Of a DNA stretch of 64,000 bases, positions 44,852 to 54,138 are shown one piece after another. The notes below the pieces were generated by a model, which was not told the DNA's origin, searched no databases, and was given only the letters and a program-made list of their open reading frames with translations. Both the position numbers and the translations under genes were made by a program. Positions within the stretch are counted from its first letter, which is position 1. Every line of letters starts with the position of its first letter. The stretch is from a bacterium 1xD42-87. GTDB taxonomy: Bacteria; Bacillota; Clostridia; Lachnospirales; Lachnospiraceae. Location: assembly GCA_003611805.1 (NCBI GenBank), contig RAYM01000012.1, positions 1 through 64,000 on the forward strand. The letters run 5' to 3'.

Positions 44852-45346
44852 CTACAGCTTCTGAAACGCGCTGCTCATAGCCGACGCTGTCTCCTTATCA
44901 CACATGATAAAGAAGATCACATCCCCACGGCTCTCGATCAGCATGGTCTCCGCGCTGACGCAGACCCACTTATCCAGATCGGCATTGTCTTTAAGCGCCT
45001 GTTTCACGCTCTCCACATCCGCCTCATCCACGCGCAGCAGCACACACTGGTAAGCCATGGACGACATCATCGGCATGGACACCACGCCCTCCGTATAAGT
45101 GATCTGATCCGTTCCCAGAATGGATATCTCCAGATCATCCGTCAGATCTATCGTCTCATAGCTGTCCAGATTATCCTTAAAATCCTGCACAAGGTCCGCA
45201 TTCGCGTAGAGGGACGCCATCATATCCTGCAAAGACCCTTCCAGCTTTTCCGAGTTTGATCCCCCGCCTCCGCATGCGGCACATGCAAGCCCGGTAAGTA
45301 AAATCAAAAGCCCCATGACAAACGTCGTTTTCTTTCTGTTTCTCAT
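44852..45346 (-). CDS. DUF4358-like lipoprotein
   Basis: 164 residues with an N-terminal signal (MGLLILLTGLACAACGGGG) whose Ala-Ala-Cys is a lipobox, so it should be attached to the outer face of the membrane. The rest is a compact alpha/beta domain with an acidic N-terminal helix (LQDMMASLYANADL) and a ferredoxin-like pattern. It resembles the DUF4358 family in Lachnospiraceae; function unknown. Monocistronic by spacing. Confidence 0.65.
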   Translation of the reverse strand: MRNRKKTTFVMGLLILLTGLACAACGGGGSNSEKLEGSLQDMMASLYANADLVQDFKDNLDSYETIDLTDDLEISILGTDQITYTEGVVSMPMMSSMAYQCVLLRVDEADVESVKQALKDNADLDKWVCVSAETMLIESRGDVIFFIMCDKETASAMSSAFQKL

Positions 45347-45466
45347 ACTTCGTTTCCTCTCTGTTTTTCATTTCTCTTTATTCCCGCAAGCAACCGTTCA
45401 GTGTCTTCTCAGCTGCGCCGATCCTTCTTATTCTCCCACCTTTTGACAGGATTATCCACACTTGTC

Positions 45467-46063
45467 TCAGCTTCCCTTCTTATCCGACAGAAGCGGTTTG
45501 ATCGTCTTATAAATCTTACTGGACTTTTTATTGTCCGCGCTCGGATATTTCTTCATCAGCGCGTTCATAATCCCCTGCTTTGTCTTATACTGCTGGACGA
45601 TTTTCAAAACCTCATCCACGCTCACATCATTTTCCTCTTTAAGAATCTCCTGCAGCTTTTCCGACAGTTTTTCCTTCAGTTCCTGCGTCTCATGGTCGTG
45701 GCTGCGCCCTGTAATGTCGGCAGTCAGCGTCACTGAAACGCCCCTGTTCTTCCAGTATCCGCTCAGAATTTCAAATCCTTTATCCTTGCTGACAATATAG
45801 TATGCGTCAGCCGCCTGATTCGCAATCAGATACCCGAGCTGCGTGGCAAGCTGAAAATCCAGCGCGTTCTTACTGCCAACATCCACTTTGCATAACTCGA
45901 TATCCGCTTTGGATTCGATAAGCCTTCTGTGCTGGTCGAAGGTTATGCTGTCCGCATTCTTACTGTAAAAAATGCATACCTTGTCCTCTTTTCCCAGCTT
46001 GTGGATACCGTCCAGCCCATCCTTTTTTACATTCTCAAAATCTACTAAATAGTAACTCATCAT
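45467..46063 (-). CDS. PIN/NYN-like nuclease domain protein
   Basis: 198 residues. The N-terminal 125 residues look like a PIN-fold nuclease: YYLVDFENV with the first acidic residue, KADIELCKVDVGSKNALDFQ with conserved Asp residues, and AYYIVSKDKGFEIL with a third. The C-terminal 70 residues are a charged helical region with two repeated-looking helical units. Such proteins are predicted RNases; the target is unknown. It starts after AAAGGACA with tandem ATGs. Confidence 0.72.
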   Translation of the reverse strand: MMSYYLVDFENVKKDGLDGIHKLGKEDKVCIFYSKNADSITFDQHRRLIESKADIELCKVDVGSKNALDFQLATQLGYLIANQAADAYYIVSKDKGFEILSGYWKNRGVSVTLTADITGRSHDHETQELKEKLSEKLQEILKEENDVSVDEVLKIVQQYKTKQGIMNALMKKYPSADNKKSSKIYKTIKPLLSDKKGS

Positions 46064-46081
46064 TGTCCTTTCGAAGTTTTC

Positions 46082-46942
46082 TTATACCGACGCAGCCTCA
46101 CCCAGCTTCGTTTTAAAGAAGTCGATGATCCGCTGCCACAGTTCCTCCTGGAAAAACGGCATGTCCGCGTGATCTGCTCCTTCCAAAATAAGGAGCTTTA
46201 CATCCGCACCGACCGCCTCCAGCTTATCATGCAAAATCTCACCCTGCTCAAAGGGGACGGTGTGGTCGTTGTCCCCGTGAATGATCAGAAACGGCGGCGC
46301 ATCCTTTGTCACATAAGAAACCGGGCAGATTTTCAATGCCTCTTCCTTATGCAGCGCCACGTTTTTTCCAAGCAGCAGCGATTCCATGGACGCTGCCGCC
46401 TCCACCGGCGAAGGATAGGGAAATGCCGTCACATCCGTGGGCGGATACCATGGACATGCCGCCTGTACCTTGCTGGAATACTCCGTAAATGCACCCACGT
46501 CATAGGCTTTGTCATCCGCCAATGCCGCCATAGCAGCCAGATAACCGCCAGCCGACTCTCCCATCACGCCAAACCGCTCCGTGTCAATGTGGTAGCGTCC
46601 GCTCAACGCCCTCAGATAGCGGATGCCTGCCTTTACATCCGTGAGCTGGTCCGGAAAATTCGCCTCGTTGGAAGTGCGGTATTCCACACTTGCCACCACG
46701 AAACCGCTTCTCGCAAGCTCCGCCAGATACGCCAAGTGCGCGGAACGATCCATGCGCTGCCACGCGCCGCCGCAAATCCACACCACACAGGGATATTTCT
46801 TCGCCCCATCCTCCGGGTAGATAATATCCATTTTCAAATCTCTTCTCGTATGTCCGAACCACGCATCCACCTGCGCGAATGTCGCGCCCGACACCACCGA
46901 ATACTGCGGCGTCGTCACTTTTACCTTTAAACTTTCTCTCAT
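46082..46942 (-). CDS. Alpha/beta hydrolase (BD-FAE/esterase type)
   Basis: 286 residues. An HGG-like oxyanion region appears as VVWICGGAWQRMD, the nucleophile elbow as GVMGESAGGYLAA, the acid Asp near FLIIHGDNDHTVP, and the His in GADHADMPFF. There is no signal peptide. Families with this pattern deacylate sugars or small esters. It is next to a PIN-like gene, with only an 18-bp gap, and downstream of the hybrid kinase; no clear pathway link. Confidence 0.85.
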   Translation of the reverse strand: MRESLKVKVTTPQYSVVSGATFAQVDAWFGHTRRDLKMDIIYPEDGAKKYPCVVWICGGAWQRMDRSAHLAYLAELARSGFVVASVEYRTSNEANFPDQLTDVKAGIRYLRALSGRYHIDTERFGVMGESAGGYLAAMAALADDKAYDVGAFTEYSSKVQAACPWYPPTDVTAFPYPSPVEAAASMESLLLGKNVALHKEEALKICPVSYVTKDAPPFLIIHGDNDHTVPFEQGEILHDKLEAVGADVKLLILEGADHADMPFFQEELWQRIIDFFKTKLGEAASV

Positions 46943-46960
46943 GGCGTTCTTCCTTTCTTT

Positions 46961-49156
46961 CTAAATATTACTGTGAATCTTCTCCTGCGGCATCCAGTGC
47001 ATCATAAGCCGCTCCAGCTTCGTCTGGTCAATCGGCTTCGCCAGAAAATCATCGAATCCTGCCGCCAGGTACTGCTCTTTCGCGCCCATAATCGCATTTG
47101 CCGTCAGCATGATCACCGGCGTTTCCTTACAGAGATTACCTTCCATCTCCTTCATGCGCTGCATCGTTTCCATACCGTCCATCTCCGGCATCATATGGTC
47201 AAGGAAAATGATGTCATAATGCTTCTGCCGGATATGGTCGAGACACTCCCTGCCGCTCCCCACGTCCGTAATCTTTACCTGCGTCTGTTTCAGAAGGCCG
47301 CAGAATACTCTTCTGTTCACGCGGTTATCATCAACGAGAAGGATTTCTCCCTCCGGCGACGTAAAGCTTGCGTGATAGCTATGCTCTTTTGCCGCCTTTC
47401 TGGCACGCTCCTGAAAGCTTCCGATGGGCTCTGCGTTCACAACGCCCTGACGCAGCGCGAAGAAGAAACGGGTGCCCTCGCCGTAAACGCTCTCCACATG
47501 CAGATCTGTGTCCATCAGTTTGAGAAGCTGCAGGGAAATATTCATACCCAGACCCGTCCCCTCAATATTGCGGTTTTTCTCCTCGTCAATCCGCTCGAAC
47601 GCAGAGAACAGTTTCGGAATATCCTCCTGTCTGATACCAATGCCCGTATCGCGCACCGCAAAATGCAGAACCACATCCGCGCCGTCGCGCTCTCCCGTCA
47701 CCTCAAAGCTGACAGTTCCCTTGCGGGTGTATTTGACTGCATTGGTCAGTAGGTTTACAAGCACCTGACGGATACGGAGATCATCCCCGTAAAGTTTTGA
47801 GGGAAGCGACGAATCCACAGACACGTCAAACAGAAGCCCCTTATCCTGCGCGCGCAGTGAGAAAATATTATACAGGTCATTCAGCATACTGTTAAATTCA
47901 TATTCTGCCGGCACAATCTCCATCTTGCCCGATTCAATTTTCGAGAAATCCAGAATATCATTGATGACGCCCAGAAGCGCGTGCGCCGACGTCTTGATAT
48001 CCATGGAATACTTTTTCACATCCTCCTCGGTGGACTCCCGCAGCACCATCTCATTCATGCCGAGAACCGCGTTGATCGGCGTTCTGATTTCATGGGACAT
48101 TCTTGCCAGAAACTCCGACTTGGCGCGGTTGGCATTCTCTGCATTCGCCTTTAATACCTTCATCTGTTCCAGCTGTTTCCTGCTCTGTGTCATATCCACA
48201 AATACAATAGAGTACCCAACAAGCACACGGTTGTTCCAGATTTTGTTCGCATGTACCTCAAAGATATGGTTACCGCTGATATGTTCAAAGTATGTATTCG
48301 TGTCAAAAATTTCCTTCAAATTATCTTTACAGACCTGTTCTCCCCGCTTGAATCTGCCCAGACTCTGAAACAGCTCTTTCGCCTTATCGTTCGCCTCCAG
48401 AAATCCGCCGTCCGCATCCACAATCAGCACAGCCTCATCCATAGATTTAATGATATCCTCATGGGCGGTAATGGTAATATCAAATATATGATAAAAGATC
48501 ACAACAATTCCAAATGCCAGAATGCCGAGCCCCTCGCATACCGGCACCGCATCATATCCCTCAATCCACTGCAGCTCGTCGCAGGCAAATCCCAAGATTG
48601 GAAAAATACTGCAGGCTCCCAGCGCTATCATATTGACATTCTTTTTCCCTTTTCCCACTCTCCTGTTTGCCCGTACCGTGAGGACAAAGCTTCCCACCAT
48701 ATGGAACATCATCTGTGCCAGAAAGACATAGTGGAGCGGCCCCTTTTCCAGTATCAGATGCGGGAAAAGACCTTCCGTCACGAAAGAGACTCTGGAATAA
48801 TAAACGGGCGTATAGCGATATCCCCAGATACACAAAAGCACAAGCCCGTCCAGACAGAACATGAGGGCTTCCAGCTTTGCCGGGAGATGATACCCGCAAT
48901 ATTTTGCCGTGAACACAAAGAGAAAGGTGGTGATAAAAGCGCCTCCCATAAACTCCACACGCACGGCAATCATCGCTTCCCCCACATCCCGGGAGAGCAA
49001 TTCCAGCAAGTACCCTGCGTTTTGGATGGCGCCAAGGAAGCCGATGCAGAGCATCAGCTTAGAGAGCACACTCTCACGCTGTCTCGTCATAAGAATGACA
49101 AAACCAAAACATCCCAGAACCGACAGGATCTGTAACCCCACTAAAAAACTAAACAT
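46961..49156 (-). CDS. Hybrid sensor histidine kinase with 7TM N-terminus and receiver domain
   Basis: 731 residues. Seven or so membrane helices (1-225) form a 7TM sensor region. A PAS domain follows (about 233-325), then HisKA with the phospho-His H355 (ARMSHEIRTPINA), HATPase (NAVKYTRKG, RDTGIGI, GTGLGMNISL) and a C-terminal receiver domain with phosphoacceptor D653 (IIFLDHMMPEMDG). No output regulator is adjacent. The signal is unknown; a phosphorelay partner is expected elsewhere. Confidence 0.92.
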   Translation of the reverse strand: MFSFLVGLQILSVLGCFGFVILMTRQRESVLSKLMLCIGFLGAIQNAGYLLELLSRDVGEAMIAVRVEFMGGAFITTFLFVFTAKYCGYHLPAKLEALMFCLDGLVLLCIWGYRYTPVYYSRVSFVTEGLFPHLILEKGPLHYVFLAQMMFHMVGSFVLTVRANRRVGKGKKNVNMIALGACSIFPILGFACDELQWIEGYDAVPVCEGLGILAFGIVVIFYHIFDITITAHEDIIKSMDEAVLIVDADGGFLEANDKAKELFQSLGRFKRGEQVCKDNLKEIFDTNTYFEHISGNHIFEVHANKIWNNRVLVGYSIVFVDMTQSRKQLEQMKVLKANAENANRAKSEFLARMSHEIRTPINAVLGMNEMVLRESTEEDVKKYSMDIKTSAHALLGVINDILDFSKIESGKMEIVPAEYEFNSMLNDLYNIFSLRAQDKGLLFDVSVDSSLPSKLYGDDLRIRQVLVNLLTNAVKYTRKGTVSFEVTGERDGADVVLHFAVRDTGIGIRQEDIPKLFSAFERIDEEKNRNIEGTGLGMNISLQLLKLMDTDLHVESVYGEGTRFFFALRQGVVNAEPIGSFQERARKAAKEHSYHASFTSPEGEILLVDDNRVNRRVFCGLLKQTQVKITDVGSGRECLDHIRQKHYDIIFLDHMMPEMDGMETMQRMKEMEGNLCKETPVIMLTANAIMGAKEQYLAAGFDDFLAKPIDQTKLERLMMHWMPQEKIHSNI

Positions 49157-49189
49157 ATCTTCCTCACATCCAAACCATCGAGTAGGAGA

Positions 49190-49219
49190 AATCTCTCATA
49201 AAAGGCATTCCTCCTACTC
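49190..49219 (-). repeat. Diverged palindromic element upstream of the hybrid kinase
   Basis: GAGTAGGAG/CTCCTACTC arms (9 bp) enclose a loop region with GGCATTC, reminiscent of the family core (GGAGAATGCC). It sits about 35 bp before the hybrid-kinase start, between two co-directional genes. Confidence 0.45.
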
Positions 49220-49242
49220 ATGTCCAATTCGGTCGTCAGCTT

Positions 49243-49701
49243 CTACGACATCGCGTTTGCCTGCTTATATTTATAAAGCATCTCCGCATGGTTCTGCTCC
49301 TCAACCTGTATGTCGGCAAGAAGCTTTCTTAAACCCGAATTGTCACAGGAGAACACATTGGTATTGTACTCCCCCGACACCAGCTTCTCCGTACCGATAC
49401 AGTCCGTGGCGAGAAAACAGTCATGCTCCTTGTCCGCGGCGTTCGCGCCGTCCTTGTATGTGCCCTTCGGCGCATAATTTTTGCCCTGCGAATCGTTGCA
49501 GTCACATTCCGGCACATTGCCGTGAAGCGCCTGTCCGATGGACTGGTAATGCTTCTGCTCATCCTGCTGCAACGTGCGGAACAGGCTCTGCAGCTCCGTG
49601 TCCTTCGCCTGCGCGGCATACTTCTCATACTTTGTGATGCAGGACTTCTCCTGTGTCTGCAAGTCCCGAAGCGCGGTCGTTTCTTTCTCTGTCAATATCA
49701 T
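49243..49701 (-). CDS. CotF-like spore coat / ferritin-like protein
   Basis: 152 residues of mostly helical sequence. Two helical halves each carry ferritin-type Glu/His positions (TQEKSCITKYEKYA, QQDEQKHYQSIG; then EEQNHAEMLYKYKQ) linked by a Cys/Asn-rich loop. It resembles CotF-family coat proteins in Clostridia. The start was set at ATG 49701 after AAAGGAG; the longer frame to 49803 lacks a site. Likely spore-associated. Confidence 0.75.
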   Translation of the reverse strand: MILTEKETTALRDLQTQEKSCITKYEKYAAQAKDTELQSLFRTLQQDEQKHYQSIGQALHGNVPECDCNDSQGKNYAPKGTYKDGANAADKEHDCFLATDCIGTEKLVSGEYNTNVFSCDNSGLRKLLADIQVEEQNHAEMLYKYKQANAMS

Positions 49702-49882
49702 GGTCAACACTCCTTTCTTTCGGACGGTGGAGCAATATGCAGCCATATACCCTCTGTCGTCCTCTGAAACCAAGTATTGCCATTGTGCCGGAAATCCATT
49801 CACAAATACTATGGCATTTATTATACACGGTTACACAGGGGAACACAAGAAAATCCATGCTTCTGTTCAAAAACTCCCATTC

Positions 49883-51466
49883 TTACAGACATCTTATCAT
49901 ACTTGATATCGCATCACCCATTGTATAGTCAACCTGTAAAATATAGGCTGGCTTATCCGCAGTTTTTCCGTCTGTGTCCTCATAAATATAATAATACTCC
50001 AGCCCTCCATGTGTAACATAACCACTTTCATAAATCACCCGTTCATGCTCATCATAATAGCTGTTCATCCCCTGCAGTGTGGTTCCAAACGCCTGATGTG
50101 AATGATAGTAGTACCTGTAATACAGCGTATCGTCTTCCCGGTAAATAAATTCGATCCTCAGAATATCCTGTATCATATCCTCGGCCGACCATCCCTCCAC
50201 CCTTCCTGTGGCCACAAAACGGTCCGGCTTCCCGGATGGAGTGTATGTAACAGATTCCTTGTAATCCTTAACGTTCTCTTTTTCTTCCCCGGTTGTGCCA
50301 TACACTGACACAAATCTATAAGGATCGCCTCCGTTCCACTTCACCTCTGGTATGGAGCAGATGGTAAACCCTTGTATCCTCGTCACTTTTTCCAGATCGC
50401 TGTTGGTTGCGTTTGTATAGACAAATCCGCATATCTGCTCCCGGTCCTCATCCGCATATAATTCCAGTCCCAGATCACCCTCCTGATCAAAGTACTGATA
50501 CATGGGAGCGCTGTTCTCCAATCCAAACTCTGTAAGAAGCGCCTCCCGGCTCTCATATTCTTCTATATTCCCCGGATTGTCCAGAACATACCGCATATCT
50601 CCATAATTGTCGATTTCTACCGCTTCCCCTTCTCCCTGTGACTCCGGATTCTTTCCGACCCATGTACGAATCGTACTTTCCGCCTCATAACCGAATAATA
50701 ACGGAACCCCTCCCCATAAAAGTCCATCAAAATATTTCTGATTCACAGGGTTTCCGCTCTCATCTAACCGTATTTTCCCCTCAAAGATATACCGTTTCTC
50801 AAGCTCATCCCAGATCGTAAGCATCGCTGTATCTTTTTGAAGCTTATAGCTTCTGGCTTTCTCGCTTCTGAGCCTGTCTTCATTCAATATATAAACCTCT
50901 TTTTCACAGACTTTCTCATCCTCCGCCTCAGTGAGCATAGCTGTGTCCCGGCACTCCACATATCTCGGTATTCCGATGGGGGTTGTGGAAAAATGGCCCT
51001 TCTCCCACAAAAACAACAGCCCTGTTTCTCTGTCCGCCGGAAAAATTTCAAGATCCAACCATGAACCATACGCCAGTCCGTCAAAAGAAAATGTGACTGG
51101 CTCTGTCAGATTCCCGCAGAAAATCTGCTCCAGGATTTTTCCGTCCCCATCATAATGCAGCAGCGTGTATGCGTTCTCCCCTGTCTCTGGAGCCGCCAAT
51201 GTCAGCCTGTGCCCCTCCTCATCGCCATAAAAAGGAAATGCTATGGGAATTTCCCGTCTTCCCTGTTTTACTTTTGCCGATGCATCCGCTTCTGGCTCTT
51301 CCTCTGCATCCCCTTTCGTTTCTTCCTTCTTTTCTTTCACAAGCCCTTCTGCGGAGGTTTCTCTTTCTTCCGTCTGCGTTATTTCCGCATTTCCTGCACA
51401 TCCCACAATACAAAGAAACAAAAGACACAACAAAAACAATGCTGTAAAAGCCTGTTGCCTTTCCAT
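49883..51466 (-). CDS. Large uncharacterised lipoprotein (about 527 aa)
   Basis: Starts with a signal peptide and lipobox (FLLCLLFLCIVGCAGN). An acidic, Lys/Glu-rich linker (about residues 30-75) is followed by a long beta-rich domain with many Tyr, Asp and Gly and phrases such as FDQEGDLGLELYADEDREQI and DGDGKILEQIF-like turns. No enzymatic motif was recognised. The start was set at ATG 51466 because AAAGGAAG precedes it; the frame extends upstream with a TTG. It is paired with the next exported protein, 59 bp away. Confidence 0.6.
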   Translation of the reverse strand: MERQQAFTALFLLCLLFLCIVGCAGNAEITQTEERETSAEGLVKEKKEETKGDAEEEPEADASAKVKQGRREIPIAFPFYGDEEGHRLTLAAPETGENAYTLLHYDGDGKILEQIFCGNLTEPVTFSFDGLAYGSWLDLEIFPADRETGLLFLWEKGHFSTTPIGIPRYVECRDTAMLTEAEDEKVCEKEVYILNEDRLRSEKARSYKLQKDTAMLTIWDELEKRYIFEGKIRLDESGNPVNQKYFDGLLWGGVPLLFGYEAESTIRTWVGKNPESQGEGEAVEIDNYGDMRYVLDNPGNIEEYESREALLTEFGLENSAPMYQYFDQEGDLGLELYADEDREQICGFVYTNATNSDLEKVTRIQGFTICSIPEVKWNGGDPYRFVSVYGTTGEEKENVKDYKESVTYTPSGKPDRFVATGRVEGWSAEDMIQDILRIEFIYREDDTLYYRYYYHSHQAFGTTLQGMNSYYDEHERVIYESGYVTHGGLEYYYIYEDTDGKTADKPAYILQVDYTMGDAISSMIRCL

Positions 51467-51525
51467 ACCCGCTTCCTTTCCCTGACTATTTTGATCTGTA
51501 AGAAACATACATAGAAAACAGCAGG

Positions 51526-52917
51526 TCAAAATCGCTGCCTGTACCCTCCGAATATTTCCTCAAATTCCTTTGCCGGTACTGCATGATCCACGGCTTCCAT
51601 AAAAAGTCCAATCACTTCCCGGTAACACTCCTCGTCAACCTGAACCATGCCCAGCTCCTCATCCAGATAAATCCAGTACGCGGTATCCCACCAATGATCC
51701 GCATTTTCCTTATATGGCTTATAATCCGCATCCTCCATAAAGAAAACAATCTGGCTGACCCGTCCGTCCGCATCCACGGTATCATACCGCCACATACTCT
51801 TGTTAGCAGTCATACCATTTCTGTAAAATAGCTGCCCAGAACCAAGCAGATGATAATAGGGCATTCTCTCATAGCCAAAAAATATTTCGACCATGTCCTC
51901 ATCCGGCAGATATTTCAGGATATGCAAGCCGTCCCCGATGATGTCCATGACCAGTTCCGGCAGTCCATCACCGTCAAAATCCATATAATAGAATTGTGCA
52001 TTCTCTATCAGGTGATCAAGAAATATTTCATCTGCCATGCGAGAATCCCCTTGAAAATGCCAATAACTTTTCAAGTAAGTTTCTTCCCCTTCTGCAGTCC
52101 TTACCCTGTCCTGACCGCTGAGTGTCCTGTAATAGGCAGCTCTGTACTTCTGATCTGCTGTTTCATCATATTTTTCAATATCAATAGGATGCTCCTTAAC
52201 TGCAAAGTCAATCTGCATACACTTTTCATGGACTGCCTCTGCCGGATCCTTTAATATTTCCGATTGTGTACAGGTTCGATCGCTGCCGTCTGCATACTCT
52301 ATATAGAGTCCCGATCTTTTCCATGATACCTTTTTATAAGGCGCATCGCTCTGCCAGACAAGACGCTTCACTATTTTTCCGTTCTCGTCTGTCACCCAGA
52401 GACGGCCTTCATAACCTGCCGCTTTCTCCGAATCTTCACCGCCATTCTTTATCCTCTGGGCATAAGACAAAGTATATGTCTTATTGCTTTTTTCCACACG
52501 GACTGCTTTTTCCCAGACAGGTTGATCTATATAAAATTCATAAAATATATTTTTGTTATCCTCAGAACACCTTTCAAAGAAATAAGGAAACCGAATGGTA
52601 TCATACCGGCAGTCCATCAACACTTCTTCCGTACCGTCACGAAAATTCACGATACGCACCGATACGCCGTCCTCTGTTTTCGTCTCGCAAAACGTCTTTA
52701 CCAGCTCACGATCCGTCTCACTGATTACCTGATAGGTATTGCTGATATAACTGCCGTTTTTGATCTTTTCGACCTGTATAAAGTGACTGTCCTCATCCGC
52801 TTTCCCGTCTCTCTCTTTGCCGGCTGCGTATACGGGCACCGCCAGAATCACCAGAAACATTATGCAGACGCCTATACCCAGACGTTTCAGAAAAAGGGTT
52901 GATTTATCATTTTTCAT
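51526..52917 (-). CDS. Exported protein with VCBS/EF-hand-like DxDxDG motif (463 aa)
   Basis: A signal peptide (VCIMFLVILAVPVYAAG) ends in an Ala-X-Ala site. The middle region (50-230) is beta-rich and shares an overall charge pattern with the downstream lipoprotein. Near residue 330 YMDFDGDGLPELVMD is a calcium-binding loop like those of FG-GAP/VCBS repeats. The C-terminus is Tyr/Trp-rich. Secreted with unknown function, probably co-expressed with the lipoprotein. Confidence 0.62.
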   Translation of the reverse strand: MKNDKSTLFLKRLGIGVCIMFLVILAVPVYAAGKERDGKADEDSHFIQVEKIKNGSYISNTYQVISETDRELVKTFCETKTEDGVSVRIVNFRDGTEEVLMDCRYDTIRFPYFFERCSEDNKNIFYEFYIDQPVWEKAVRVEKSNKTYTLSYAQRIKNGGEDSEKAAGYEGRLWVTDENGKIVKRLVWQSDAPYKKVSWKRSGLYIEYADGSDRTCTQSEILKDPAEAVHEKCMQIDFAVKEHPIDIEKYDETADQKYRAAYYRTLSGQDRVRTAEGEETYLKSYWHFQGDSRMADEIFLDHLIENAQFYYMDFDGDGLPELVMDIIGDGLHILKYLPDEDMVEIFFGYERMPYYHLLGSGQLFYRNGMTANKSMWRYDTVDADGRVSQIVFFMEDADYKPYKENADHWWDTAYWIYLDEELGMVQVDEECYREVIGLFMEAVDHAVPAKEFEEIFGGYRQRF

Positions 52918-52945
52918 TGTGTCATCCTATTAAAAATTGTATTTA

Positions 52946-53536
52946 TCAATATCCCATGACTTTCTTGACTTCAAAAGCTTTTTCTTGCGATGTAAGCATT
53001 TCTAATAAACGAAACGCGACATCAGGAGCCGTTTTCGGACATGAAGATGTTATGATATTATCATCAACTACAATCCATTCTTCTCCGAGTACAACTCCAA
53101 AATTTTTCAATTCCTCTCTCTTATATCCACCTTGCAAATGATATGTTGTTGCTTTTCTATTTTTTAATATACCACTTTTAGCTAATGGAAAAGCGGCAAC
53201 ACAGACTGACGCAATGGGCTTATGATGTGAATGAAAAGAGCGAATTAAGTTTAGTGTTTTTTCATGGTACGCCTCCTTATAAAATCCATATTCTTCAAAT
53301 CCTCCAGGTATCGCCAACGCATCATATTGGTCTGCGTCAACATCATCTATTAGAATATCTGCTGTTATGGACACTCCAAATGTACTTACGATCGTACGAT
53401 TGAATCCACATATAGCAATCCCTATATCACAATTAAAATCATCATGCGCCCATCCAAAAACATCCACAAAGGGACTAAATTCCATTGTCTCAAAAGCATT
53501 TAAGCACAATAGTAATATTTTCCTTTCCTTTGTCAT
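52946..53536 (-). CDS. DJ-1/PfpI-family protein
   Basis: About 196 residues. The DJ-1 fold is indicated by ILLLCLNAFETMEFSPFVDV with the conserved Glu, YDALAIPGGFEEYGF and the nucleophile elbow PIASVCVAAFPLAKSGIL (Cys). It could be a glyoxalase, chaperone or amidase-like member; no specific role can be read. The start was set at ATG 53536 after GGAGG. Codon use is markedly AT-rich compared with most of the window, suggesting transfer. Confidence 0.82.
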   Translation of the reverse strand: MTKERKILLLCLNAFETMEFSPFVDVFGWAHDDFNCDIGIAICGFNRTIVSTFGVSITADILIDDVDADQYDALAIPGGFEEYGFYKEAYHEKTLNLIRSFHSHHKPIASVCVAAFPLAKSGILKNRKATTYHLQGGYKREELKNFGVVLGEEWIVVDDNIITSSCPKTAPDVAFRLLEMLTSQEKAFEVKKVMGY

Positions 53537-53539
53537 ATC

Positions 53540-54138
53540 ACTTCCTCCAAATAAGTCTCTGTACATAACATACCATATTTTACAGTCAAACACTATTGCG
53601 TAACATGCCATTCTGTTCCTTCGATAATTAAAATTTTAAATTCCACCTTTAGACAGTTCAGTGGAATTTACCTCTGCAAGAGTGGAGTTTAATGCTCCTG
53701 GAGTGGGCAGCATACCGTCTGTTTTGTTGTCTGGGGTTTCCAAAGGGGCTTACCCCTTGGCACACGACTTTGCTTGCAAAGTGTAGTGTGTTATACGCTC
53801 TGTCGGCGTTGTCGTGAAAATGCCGTTGCCGCTGGGAGGGCAAGGGCATTTGAAGCGGCAGGAAAACAGGGTTGTGATTGCGTGGCGTGAAGCCGCAAGC
53901 GCAGGACTGGTTTCATTAGCAGACAGGGCGTATATAACCCCCCGTCCCTCATCCTACGCCGGACTTCGGGACAAAGTGTCCCGAACTTACGGACACACTC
54001 ACGCAAAAGCAGACAGATTTTTCTCTCAAAATTGAAATGGGCAGGAAGCCATTTTAGGGCTTTCCCGCCTTGATTACCCTTTAGCAAATCCCGTTGACTG
54101 GCTCGACGGGATTTGCTATCTGCTCGACAAATGGGAAT
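53540..54138. other. Gene-free region with decayed mobile-element sequence
   Basis: About 600 bp without a convincing gene. Short open pieces on both strands (including a Cys-rich CYTLCRRCREN run on the minus strand) look like decayed integrative-element sequence rather than expressed genes. A strong inverted repeat closes its right end. GC is higher in the middle than in the genes on each side. Confidence 0.4.
54083..54117. repeat. Perfect 12-bp inverted repeat
   Basis: AGCAAATCCCGT (54083-54094) and ACGGGATTTGCT (54106-54117) pair perfectly around an 11-nt loop. No T-run follows, so it is not a standard terminator. It lies 21 bp past the GNAT stop and may be an end of the inserted element. 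Confidence 0.6.

Noticed and set aside
48251-49135. Plus-strand frame of 294 codons opposite the hybrid kinase
   Set aside because: It is the shadow of the 7TM and PAS coding region; basic, His-rich and without domains.
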